Below the pieces are notes generated by a model that ran no database searches, was not told the origin of the DNA, and saw only the letters and a program-made list of their open reading frames with translations. The translations under genes and the position numbers were made by a program. Positions 55,409 through 64,000 of a stretch of 64,000 nucleotides of DNA are shown piece after piece (the first letter of the stretch is position 1; each line of letters begins with the position of its first letter). The DNA is from Dactylonectria macrodidyma (taxonomy: Eukaryota > Ascomycota > Sordariomycetes > Hypocreales > Nectriaceae). Location: positions 4,570,501-4,634,500 of the forward strand of contig JAGMUV010000002.1 of assembly GCA_020744425.1 (NCBI GenBank). The letters run 5' to 3'.

Positions 55409-55912
55409 CTAAACTTGCAAGGCCCCGAACATGGTGGCAGAAAGGAGCAGCGTGCCAATGACAAGACCGACAGTGCTGACGCCCGACTGAGGCACAAGAC
55501 CTGGTGCAGCCGCATCCGAAGAAGTCGCACTCGACTCTGCGGCATCGGAACTCTGGCTCTTGCTGGCACTATCGGTAGCAATGATGCTCGCAGACGCGCT
55601 GGCGGGGATCTTGACCTTTCCCGTGGCGGTGGCGGTGGCCGAGCTGTTGCCTCGGCAGAAGACGTCGCCCCAGGGCGCACCCTTGGAGTAGAGGCAGTCG
55701 CTGAGGTCGGTGACGGTCTGGTCGACGGCGAGGCAGTAGAGGCCACAGTCGTTGTAGTAGCTGACGACGTCGGCGTCGTTGCAGCACGCCAGCATGATCT
55801 TGGTGTGGTTGCCGCCGTATGGCATCGCGCAGGCGGCGTCCCGGACTGGCGTGTCGTAGAGGGAGCTGCAGGCCGTCGAGGTCGAGGCGGCGGAGGATGT
55901 TGTGGTTGACAT
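55409..55912 (-). CDS. Small Cys-rich, probably GPI-type surface protein
   Basis: This is a single frame of 167 residues from the ATG at 55912. Eight cysteines lie in residues 15-90 (STACSSLY, AACAMPYGG, LACCNDADVV, NDCGLYCLAVDQTVTDLSDC, DVFCRGNSS). A Ser/Thr/Ala-rich stretch follows, then a hydrophobic C-terminus (VGLVIGTLLLSATMFGALQV) like a GPI signal or membrane tail. No N-terminal signal peptide is visible. Similar Cys-rich proteins are common in filamentous ascomycetes but lack a known role; the spacing does not fit a standard CFEM domain. A missed 5' exon that carries the signal peptide is possible. Confidence 0.7.
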   Translation of the reverse strand: MSTTTSSAASTSTACSSLYDTPVRDAACAMPYGGNHTKIMLACCNDADVVSYYNDCGLYCLAVDQTVTDLSDCLYSKGAPWGDVFCRGNSSATATATGKVKIPASASASIIATDSASKSQSSDAAESSATSSDAAAPGLVPQSGVSTVGLVIGTLLLSATMFGALQV

Positions 55913-56934
55913 TGTGATGGATGGCCTTGTTTCGAAGGCTGATGTATGTTGGAGTACAAGAGGCAGAAGAGTAAGAGAGCGAAGAGCGAGTGAAACGTCA
56001 ACGATGATTAAGAGAGAAGGACTGTACCATAGGTATCTATTAAATAAAGTGATTCGGCCTGAAATAACACGATCGACTTACGACGACCTTGGCAGGTTAT
56101 GACTTCACTAGCAACAACTCACGAGCATCACGCCTCGCCTAACTTCCGCTCTCGTATGGGCCCGCCTCCAAGAAAGATCAACCCGAGACTATCCCATCTA
56201 AATAAAGAAAACAACATTCCAAGTAGCATTTTCTTGGCTGTTTGTTGACCTAACATTCGGGCAGACCAGACGCGCGGGTGCCGTCCATCATCTAGGGCTG
56301 GAGCTAGGTGAATTTCGTCTCCGCTCAATCGCTGGTCCCTTGTTTTATTTACCCCTGCTTTTAGTGGCCATGGCTAGTCAATTCTTTTCCTAGTTTTTTG
56401 AGAATCAGACATGGCGGCGAAGCGGGACGCGCGGGGCGCGATTGATGAGATAAGGCTTTGGGGTCTATCTGCGTGGGCATCAATGATGCTTGTCTTGAAC
56501 CATGCGCACGAGCACTGTCTCGCTTGAACCCATGCCGGACGAGAGACTGCATGAGCCACGGGGCAATTATTTACAAGCTTGATCCTCCACTAGGGCCAAC
56601 TTAGATGGAATTCCGCATAGTTTTTAGGATAGTTCAGCATGGTGAATATTCCGCCTGGCAAGGGAGTATCCTGGCCTCCCATCAACTGCGGGTCGAAGCT
56701 AAAAAACCAGCCATGACAGACAAGTCTACGCCATGTCGAACATCCACTGTCAGCATCAATAAATAGCAGTATTACCTTGCTTGGCAATCACCGCTTCACT
56801 TGGCACTGGTTATTTGTTAATCCCGCGGCTTCCGGACACACGTGGGTGCTGTGGCTGAGCGCCGCTCCCTCTGATTCTGGTTCTACCGTTGACATGGAGC
56901 TACTTTCACTGGCTTTGGGGGCTAATTTTTACCG
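55913..56934. other. Intergenic
   Basis: This is the upstream region of the small Cys-rich gene and the 3' flank of the BTB gene. Short minus-strand frames lack family patterns. Nothing else is visible. Confidence 0.45.
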
Positions 56935-57960
56935 TTAATTTTGCTTATTCAAGTGGTCGCAATGAAAGCGACTGACAGGATCTGCCGTCTCCGCTACAAT
57001 CTTCTCAATCTTGTCGAATATTCCTGGCCCTGGGTTGCACGCTGCGTAGTCGACGTCCGCTTCTCCTACATCGGGGCCAATGTCGTAGAAATCGAGTCGT
57101 GAACACTTGGCCCGCAGCTCGGCGATGCTCTCTTGAATATCGTGCGCGTCTGGCAGTGGCCAAAGGCCTCCTCCCATGAGGGCAAACATCAATGAGCCCA
57201 GGACGATGGATTCGCATCTGCGAGACTTGATCCACCTTGCATTTCGACCCCAGCGAGGCTTTTCTTCGACAACTATCAGACTTCTCACGGCGTCGTCGAT
57301 TGTATCTAGTAGTTCTCTGATGGTTTGTATGCGTATTGCCCGGATGCGCTCTTGAGTCCTCTTAGTCCTTTCCAAAGGTCGCCAAAGAGGGAATGATTGC
57401 ATACCGATAATATCTGGAGGCATTTCTATGCCGTTGTCATGAGGAACATCTTCCAAGTCGCTCTTTGTGAAATGCATCAGAATGTGTCGTGAAGTTTCTG
57501 CAAATCCATCTGCACAGCGGAGTTCCCAGCAGATGCAGAGTATCTTAAACACCGATTTTCTGTCATGTTTCGACGGTTGGGGGATGGATGCTATCCAAGA
57601 ATCAGCCCAAGGAGCTAGCATCCGAGTGGCGTCATGATAGTTGGTTAGTTTGATGAGATCATACAACGTCGTGACAGTAGTGTCTCTTGGAACTCGATCG
57701 AAGTGCCCGTGGATGATGTTGAGAAATATTTCAAAAGGAACAGGGTTATCGTGGGGTAAATTCAAAGACTGGTCTCCCGTGCTGTCCGTCTCGTTAATAT
57801 CCCCAGCAGAACTCCCGTATAGGATCCGGCCGAATACTGGGGATGATCGTGCCAATGTGCGAGAGCAACACTGAAAAGTAACGGCGGGCGTGTTGAGGTC
57901 TGAGCCAACCAGCAGTTCAATGTCAGAATGTCTGTCCAGACTCACTCTTTGGGAAGCCAT
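56935..57960 (-). CDS. BTB/POZ domain protein
   Basis: This is an intronless frame of 341 residues from the ATG at 57960. The N-terminus SLDRHSDIELLVGSDLNTPAVTFQCCSRTLARSSPVFGRILYG is the BTB start seen in fungal proteins. LPHDNPVPFEIFLNIIHGHFDRVPRDTTVTTLYDLIKLTNYHDATRMLAPWADSWI-type sequence completes it (second half near residues 85-135). The rest is helical with no named domain. It may act as a nuclear or ubiquitin-ligase adaptor; function unknown. It resembles in type, but not in sequence, the acidic BTB protein at 31.5 kb. Confidence 0.82.
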   Translation of the reverse strand: MASQRVSLDRHSDIELLVGSDLNTPAVTFQCCSRTLARSSPVFGRILYGSSAGDINETDSTGDQSLNLPHDNPVPFEIFLNIIHGHFDRVPRDTTVTTLYDLIKLTNYHDATRMLAPWADSWIASIPQPSKHDRKSVFKILCICWELRCADGFAETSRHILMHFTKSDLEDVPHDNGIEMPPDIIGMQSFPLWRPLERTKRTQERIRAIRIQTIRELLDTIDDAVRSLIVVEEKPRWGRNARWIKSRRCESIVLGSLMFALMGGGLWPLPDAHDIQESIAELRAKCSRLDFYDIGPDVGEADVDYAACNPGPGIFDKIEKIVAETADPVSRFHCDHLNKQN

Positions 57961-59255
57961 CGCGAGTAGATGGCTAGGCGGTGAGTCGTGGAACGGCGAT
58001 GTGCGTCTCGGTGGACGAAACAATGTCACACAAAGGAAAACTCAGGGCGCAGCCAGCCGATGGAGGTATATTGCCGTACTTTGGTCATGCCATCTTGTAC
58101 CGTGATCAGCATCACTTAATGGCTTATTAATGGATGACGCCTGCTCTAAAAATAGGATGTTTGCCTGAGCCATGTTGAACTCGAATTCAGCAGAAAGATG
58201 TACGGACATGGCTCGAAGGCAAATGGACTTAAGCCATGGTCTGTTGCTGGTGCTAGATTCGTGTGACGGCAAACGGGTTGACCGTTTAAAGTGGTGGGTG
58301 GCCCCTCGGGCGCAAAAAATGTCCAGCTGGCACCTGTTTACAGGGCCTCTTTTTACGCTTGTTCGTTAGGCTTGTTTGGAACAAAGTATTGCAAACATGC
58401 AAGCCGCTACAGGCGAAACACGTCCCTCGCAAGGGGTATTTTCCAGCCCTGCACGTCAGGCAGGACAGGTCATAGCCAGGATGATCATGATTTCAAGGCG
58501 ATGGAATGGCCCATAGACATGGCGTTATCCACGCAATAGTCCTGCGAGATGACCAGCCGATACCCATAAAACCAGCCGGTGGGTGCATTTGTTGACATGG
58601 GTATATTTCTAAAAATAATGCCGGCTCTCGGCTGTCCCTATGTCGTAACGATTCGGTGGCGAGGGCCCCAGTATTGACCCAACCTTGGGATCCACGAGTG
58701 GATCTTATACGAACGGACAACGCTGAGATCAACGAGATGCTGATCGCTGAGACGTCAGTTCCCGTTTCTTGTGCTTCACACACTCATGCAGGCTCCAGCC
58801 AGGTTAGCCAACCCTCTGAGTTGGCCGGATCCCGTCGGGTCCGCAATGAGGAGATCCTTTGACCATGTTTCTAAAAATGATGGGCAAAATTTCGCCGTCC
58901 TCTTCTGTGTCTCATTATCTCGTGCATTCTGTGTTTTTTCTTCCGCTTCTCCTTCTCTCCCTCTCTCCCTCTTCCTCTGTTCTTGATATTCGTCCCATTC
59001 TTTTTCATTGCGACCGTCGTCATATCCCCGTGACTTTTTTTTTTTTGCCCCGGAGCTCTCGGGATACCGTTGCATGCCGTTACAGATCAACACGATCCTG
59101 TGACAGGGAATATTGTTGTTTCTAATTGCCCTGTTTCCCACCCTTTCTCGCGTCATACTACGTCATTCGGCCCACGCATACTGAACAAAATCAATCCGCT
59201 GCTCTCGTTTTTTCGTCGCCGTCTTCATCATATTTTCACAAGGAGTTTGGCAAAC
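57961..59255. promoter_or_regulatory. Chitin synthase upstream region
   Basis: About 1.3 kb separates the BTB gene start from the chitin synthase start (divergent). It contains a long pyrimidine tract (about 58945-58985, CTCCCTCTTCC type) and a T10-plus run near 59036-59046, common in strong fungal promoters and leaders. No coding frame with family features was seen. Confidence 0.45.
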
Positions 59256-62161
59256 ATGGCGTACAATGGCCATGGTCAAGGCGATGTCGGAGAGCATCAG
59301 CTGCACGACCTGCCGTCTGTCTCGGACGTGAGTAGATGCCGCTAAAATACCCGCTGAGAATGGCTTGTAATTGAAATTTATCGCAGTATCAAATGACGCC
59401 CCAAGAGCGAGCCGCCGAAGACCAGCGGCGCCTACTCCAGAACAATGGCCAGAACAACGGCCAAAACCCTGGCTATCATACTCCCGGCTCTCAAAATACT
59501 CACGAGTCTCATAATACTCATGACACTCATACCCCTGGGTATGACCGCCTCGGGGCCGGCAGCCCTCCGGGGTCTCCCGTGTCAGCGTACAGTCTGTCCG
59601 AGACATATGCCGTCGAGGCACCTCGTCTGCTCTCTGCGCCCGGCATGGGCCCATATGATCCTCACCACTCCGATTCTGATTTCGTTCACCGACGACCAGA
59701 TTCGACTTTCCACGACCCAGAGGAGAGCTGGCTCCGAAGGCAGCAGCAAGAACATGTTGCGACCGTAGGTGGAGAAGGCGGATTGAGGCGCCGCCAGACC
59801 CGCAAGGTCAAGCTCGGCAAGGGCTCTGTCCTCAGTATCGACTACCCCGTTCCCAGCGCCGTGAAGAATGCCATCCAGCCGCAATATCTCCATTCTGGAG
59901 GTTCTGTCGAGGAGTTCACCAAGATGCGCTATACTGCCGCGACATGCGATCCGAATGACTTTACGCTCAAGAACGGCTACGATCTGCGCGCCCGCATGAT
60001 GAATCGCCACACCGAGCTGCTCATCGCCATCACTTACTACAACGAGGATAAGGTGCTCCTCGCCCGAACGCTGCACGGGACGATGCAGAACATCCGAGAC
60101 ATTGTGAATTTGAAAAAGTCCACCTTTTGGAACAAGGGTGGGCCTGCGTGGCAGAAAATCGTCGTGTGTCTCGTCTTTGACGGTATTGACAAGGTCGACA
60201 AGAACGTCTTCGACGTTCTCGCAACTATCGGCGTCTATCAAGATGGCGTTATCAAAAAGGATGTTGATGGCAAGGAAACCGTTGCCCACATCTTCGAATA
60301 TACTAGCCAGATCTCCGTGACGCCGGGCCAGCAGCTCGTCCGGCCCAGCGGCGATAACCCCAAGAACCTACCGCCCGTCCAATTCATCTTCTGTCTCAAG
60401 CAGAAAAACACAAAGAAGATCAACTCGCATCGCTGGCTTTTCAACGCCTTCGGTCGCATCCTAAACCCGGAAGTTGCGATTTTGATCGACGCCGGCACGA
60501 AGCCCAGCCCGCGCTCGCTTCTAGCCCTTTGGGAAGGCTTCTACAATGACAAGAACCTCGGCGGCGCGTGCGGAGAGATCCATGCTATGCTGGGTAAAGG
60601 CGGCCGAAAGCTGCTCAACCCCCTCGTCGCCGTTCAGAACTTCGAGTACAAGATCTCGAATGTGCTCGACAAGCCTCTCGAATCGTCCTTTGGCTACGTG
60701 ACTGTCTTGCCAGGTGCCTTTTCGGCCTATAGGTTCCGCGCTATCATGGGTCGACCGCTAGAACAATATTTTCACGGCGACCACACGCTTTCCAAGATCC
60801 TAGGCAAAAAGGGAATTGACGGCATGAATATCTTCAAGAAGAACATGTTCTTAGCAGAGGACCGCATTCTCTGCTTCGAACTAGTGGCTAAGGCAGGGCA
60901 AAAGTGGCATCTCACATACATCAAAGCCGCAAAGGGCGAGACAGACGTGCCAGAAGGCGCTGCCGAATTCATTGGACAGCGCCGAAGATGGCTAAACGGC
61001 TCCTTCGCTGCGTCTCTCTACTCGCTCATGCATTTCGGTCGCCTGTATTCATCGGGCCACAACATCATCCGACTCTTCTTCCTACACATCCAATTGATCT
61101 ACAACTTTCTAAACGTCTTCTTCACTTGGTTCTCACTGGCCTCATACTACCTCACCACCGTCATCATCATGGACCTCGTCGGAACACCTGTCGTGGAGAC
61201 TGGGTACCATGGCTGGCCATTTGGCGACCTGGCGACCCCTATTGTCAACATTCTTATCAAATACATCTATCTGGCGTTCCTCATCTTACAGTTCATCTTG
61301 GCGTTGGGCAATCGACCAAAGGGGTCCCAATTCACCTACCTCGCGTCTTTCTTTGTTTTCGGCATGGTTCAGGCCTACATCATTGTCTTGACCGCTTACT
61401 TGGTTGTGCAAGCCTTTAGCAAACCCATCCAGGATCAAATCTCTTTCGAATCCGGCTCGGCGTTTTTCGATAGCGTCTTCGGCAGCCAAAGCGGTGCGGC
61501 AGGTGTCATCATCCTCGCTATCATCACAATCTACGGACTCAACTACCTCGCTTCGTTCCTCTATCTCGACCCATGGCACATGTTTCACTCCTTCCCCCAA
61601 TACATGATCCTCATGTCGACATATATCAACATTCTGATGGTCTATGCATTCAACAACTGGCATGATGTGTCTTGGGGAACCAAGGGGTCCGACAAAGCCG
61701 AAGCGTTGCCATCAGCCCACACCCAAAAAGGTGAAGGGAACGTGGCTGTAATCGAAGAGGTAGAAAAACCACAGGTTGACATTGACAGTCAATTCGAGAA
61801 AACCGTGTGGAGAGCACTCGCCCCGTACAAGCCGGAGGAGGAGGCAGAACAGAGGGAAAACGAAGACTCCTACAAGTCTTTCCGAACGGGCTTGGTGGTT
61901 TCGTGGATTCTTTCGAACATTCTTCTTATTCTATTCATTACAAGCGATGATTTCGAATCGCTTGGAGTCGCAGTAAGTAATCTCTAAAATCTAGGACTAT
62001 CGTCAGCGCTAATAGACTCCCAGCCGGCAGCCGATTACCGAACCCCGTACTATTTCAGAGTATTGCTGTACTCAACAGCTGCGCTTTCGATTATTCGATT
62101 CATCGGCTTTCTTTGGTTCTTGGGCAAGACTGGACTTATGTGCTGCATCTCGAAACGATAA
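59256..62161 (+). CDS. Chitin synthase, probably class III
   Basis: This is a membrane-bound UDP-GlcNAc beta-1,4-transferase that makes wall chitin. Exons 59256-59327, 59387-61972 and 62024-62161 give 931 residues. The N-terminus is disordered with N/H-rich repeats ([26 protein letters not shown]). The Chitin_synth_1N and core regions start at [19 protein letters not shown], a form I associate with class III rather than class I/II. Catalytic motifs: [62 protein letters not shown] (about 515-519) and QRRRW (about 555-559). Six or more membrane segments follow. Without the last exon the C-terminus would be lost; it ends [16 protein letters not shown]. Confidence 0.93.
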
Positions 62162-62507
62162 GGCGCACGTGGTTTGGGTTTACAAGCAGCCGTTGCTGCA
62201 TATTTTTGTTTAATGATGGGTTCAGATTGAATGTTTGAGGATTATGGGATGGATCTTTTCTTTAACATTTACTTCGGAGCATAAATTCGCGGGCGAACCA
62301 AAACAAATCTGGAGGCACGAGGGAGGATAGTGGGAGTACTGTACAGATACGTAGACACAAGGCTGCCTCAATCGCACTTGTACGCATAATCACATTGCTT
62401 TATCTCATCATGGGAAACTTTTAGAAGATACACCATTGTTTAATTTCATTGAGCACCCAGCACGTAAATGTCTAACATCTTTAGATTTAGTCAATGTGAG
62501 ACTACTT
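62162..62507. other. Intergenic, convergent gene ends
   Basis: Chitin synthase and the DUF4246 gene converge here. No gene, repeat or RNA is visible. Confidence 0.45.
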
Positions 62508-64000
62508 CTAGAAATCCCACCGGTCCGTGGTTAATTCATTATCGACCACCCACTCTCGTACTCCTCGCTCCCTCATAAGTTCCCACCGCATCTTTTTGGC
62601 CTCAACCTCATCTATGGGAAAGTCCACATTACTCATAACCATTTCAATCAACTCAGGCGGTAGCTTAGTCTCGCCTCCCACAGGACTGGTACGTTCTGTC
62701 CACCAGTCACGCTGCTGGGGCGGCACGTTGGCTGTCGAGACGATGGGTACGGCTGGGTCAACTAGGTACAGGACAAGCACCTTGCAGTGACCTGATCTCG
62801 TCTTGTCAACTAGCTCGAAGCTGCTAGTTTGATGTTGATAGACGTTGGGGAAGAAGAGTATGCGGTTGGGGGCTGTCTGGACGCTCCCAATGTGTTGCAA
62901 CTTCATTGCTCCTTCAACAATTGCATAAGTTGCACTCAGGGCGTAGGGATCATGTTTCTTGTAGCTAAGAACGCTCTTGAGTGGCTCTGCGTCTGCACGC
63001 GTACGGAACTCAAGATGGCCATGTGTGACATTTTCGCTGTCGTAGTAGTAGAGGGCTGTGGAGCAAAGGCGCTCATTGAGCTGACCCTCCACACGCCTGG
63101 AATAGCCGCTATACAACGGACGATCGGGAGTTAGGTGTACGCTGAACAGTCTAACTATGACCTGGACCTGAGAAGCTCCAGCAAAGAAACCAGATGATTT
63201 AATATCGTTGGCGTGGATTTTCAGGGTATCCTGGGGGTCAGGGAGTCTCAATGGGTGCGTGTCCTTGAACCACTGCCTGTCCAGCCGTTCACACTCAGAT
63301 TCGAGATACTCAGATGAGTCTCCGCCCACTCCTGGCTCGTCTTCATTGAGTGGTCGATTCGATGCGGCGCAACACTCATTATTCGACCCGTAGCAGACAT
63401 TGGGGACGGTACAGTCAACTCCAACGCTTGCAGTGTATAAACGTTGTATTTTAAACTCCTTTGGCCATCGATACATGATGTCCCAAGCAGGTAGTGCCTT
63501 TTCGATTAACTTCTCGATCACCGAATACAGAGCAGAGTGGCGGACCGGGTGCACGTTATTGACATAGGTCTCAATCCGAGGGTGTTCGCCTGTGAGGCTG
63601 ACATCGCAGGGGAGCCATTGGTAGTCTGAGTACGGTGATGGGTAGCCGCGGGCTTCAGAACTAGATCCTGGCTTCCGGGGCATTGGGATGACATCGCCCA
63701 TTCCGCAGTGTTCAAGACAATTCTGCAGGTTGATTCGCTTCTTCGACAGGATACGAGAGCGCTCGTAGCAAAGCGGCCACAGGGACGGATCAATAAGGTC
63801 AAGCACCATTTCATCGCTGCTTCGCCTCCAGTCTGGGCGGTCAGCTTGCTCGCTCTCGAGAAAAGCCACAGCTGATTGGAGGGAGCCGCGGAGGTCGTTG
63901 GGAACGAGCGTATCTGACTTTATGACGCAGGCTGAGTAGTCCATGACGGGAATCAGACCAGTCTTTTCATAGATTTCGGCCTTTTTCTGAATCTCTATGA
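62508..64000 (-). CDS. DUF4246 family protein (5' part beyond window)
   Basis: This is a fungal DUF4246 protein of unknown function. The frame runs without a stop from 62508 to the window edge. Upstream of the first ATG (63944) the reading frame continues with KKAEIYEKTGLIPVMDYSAC, which fits the family, so the true N-terminus lies beyond 64000. Signatures: SACVIKSDTLVPNDLR, SLWPLCYERSRIL, IVRLFSVHLTPDRPLYSG, HVEG-like RVEGQLNERLCSTALYYYDSENVT, NRILFFPNVYQHQTSSFEL and TRSGHCKVLVLYLVDP, then STANVPPQQRDWW. The fold of the C-terminal half resembles a 2OG-oxygenase-like double-stranded helix (HxE-type and FFPNVYQHQ), but this is an inference. It is convergent with chitin synthase. Confidence 0.9.
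   Translation of the reverse strand, partial: IEIQKKAEIYEKTGLIPVMDYSACVIKSDTLVPNDLRGSLQSAVAFLESEQADRPDWRRSSDEMVLDLIDPSLWPLCYERSRILSKKRINLQNCLEHCGMGDVIPMPRKPGSSSEARGYPSPYSDYQWLPCDVSLTGEHPRIETYVNNVHPVRHSALYSVIEKLIEKALPAWDIMYRWPKEFKIQRLYTASVGVDCTVPNVCYGSNNECCAASNRPLNEDEPGVGGDSSEYLESECERLDRQWFKDTHPLRLPDPQDTLKIHANDIKSSGFFAGASQVQVIVRLFSVHLTPDRPLYSGYSRRVEGQLNERLCSTALYYYDSENVTHGHLEFRTRADAEPLKSVLSYKKHDPYALSATYAIVEGAMKLQHIGSVQTAPNRILFFPNVYQHQTSSFELVDKTRSGHCKVLVLYLVDPAVPIVSTANVPPQQRDWWTERTSPVGGETKLPPELIEMVMSNVDFPIDEVEAKKMRWELMRERGVREWVVDNELTTDRWDF

Noticed and set aside
1..64000. CRISPR arrays, prophage or bacterial operons
   Set aside because: Spliced genes, fungal families and lack of spaced direct repeats rule these out.

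Overview
The window looks like chromosomal DNA of a filamentous ascomycete (Pezizomycotina, most likely a Sordariomycete). The genes are broken by short introns (about 43-85 nt) with GT..AG borders and CTAAC/CTGAC-like branch sites. They include a class III chitin synthase, a LaeA-like methyltransferase, an UNC93-type MFS protein, an Ecm33-like wall protein, a DUF4246 protein and SRPK-like kinases typical of this group. There are no operons; genes sit on both strands, separated by 0.2-2 kb. I rebuilt exon borders by eye from splice signals, reading phase and family similarity. About 30 protein genes and one tRNA can be supported. Layout: (a) 1-1144 has no gene but holds a dense set of perfect palindromes. 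(b) 1145-14534 is mostly housekeeping: proteasome Rpn10, TRAPP Trs23 (start codon split by an intron), RNA polymerase II Rpb4, a Cys-rich single-pass surface protein with a probable frameshift in its signal peptide, Puf6/PUM3, an SRPK-like kinase followed by a dual-specificity phosphatase, and a Gir2-like RWD protein. (c) 15272-36409 is accessory in character: a multipass membrane protein, a secreted sulfatase, an FMN 2-hydroxy-acid oxidase, a DszA/NtaA-type FMN monooxygenase, an UNC93-like transporter, a Baeyer-Villiger-type FAD monooxygenase, a BTB protein, a protein of unknown function and a LaeA-like methyltransferase. The run from sulfatase to FAD monooxygenase (18.2-30.3 kb) is the best candidate for an uncharacterised catabolic or sulfur-scavenging cluster; no PKS, NRPS or terpene synthase is present. 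(d) 36410-38575 is gene-poor, with one possible unrecognised or decayed gene. (e) 38576-64000 mixes secreted or wall proteins, an APC-family permease, tRNA-Val(AAC), a coiled-coil protein, a cytosolic GH2 glycosidase, an ornithine-cyclodeaminase-like enzyme, a Cys-rich GPI-like protein, a second BTB protein, class III chitin synthase, and a DUF4246 protein that runs off the right edge. Functions are inferred from sequence recognition only; no search was run.
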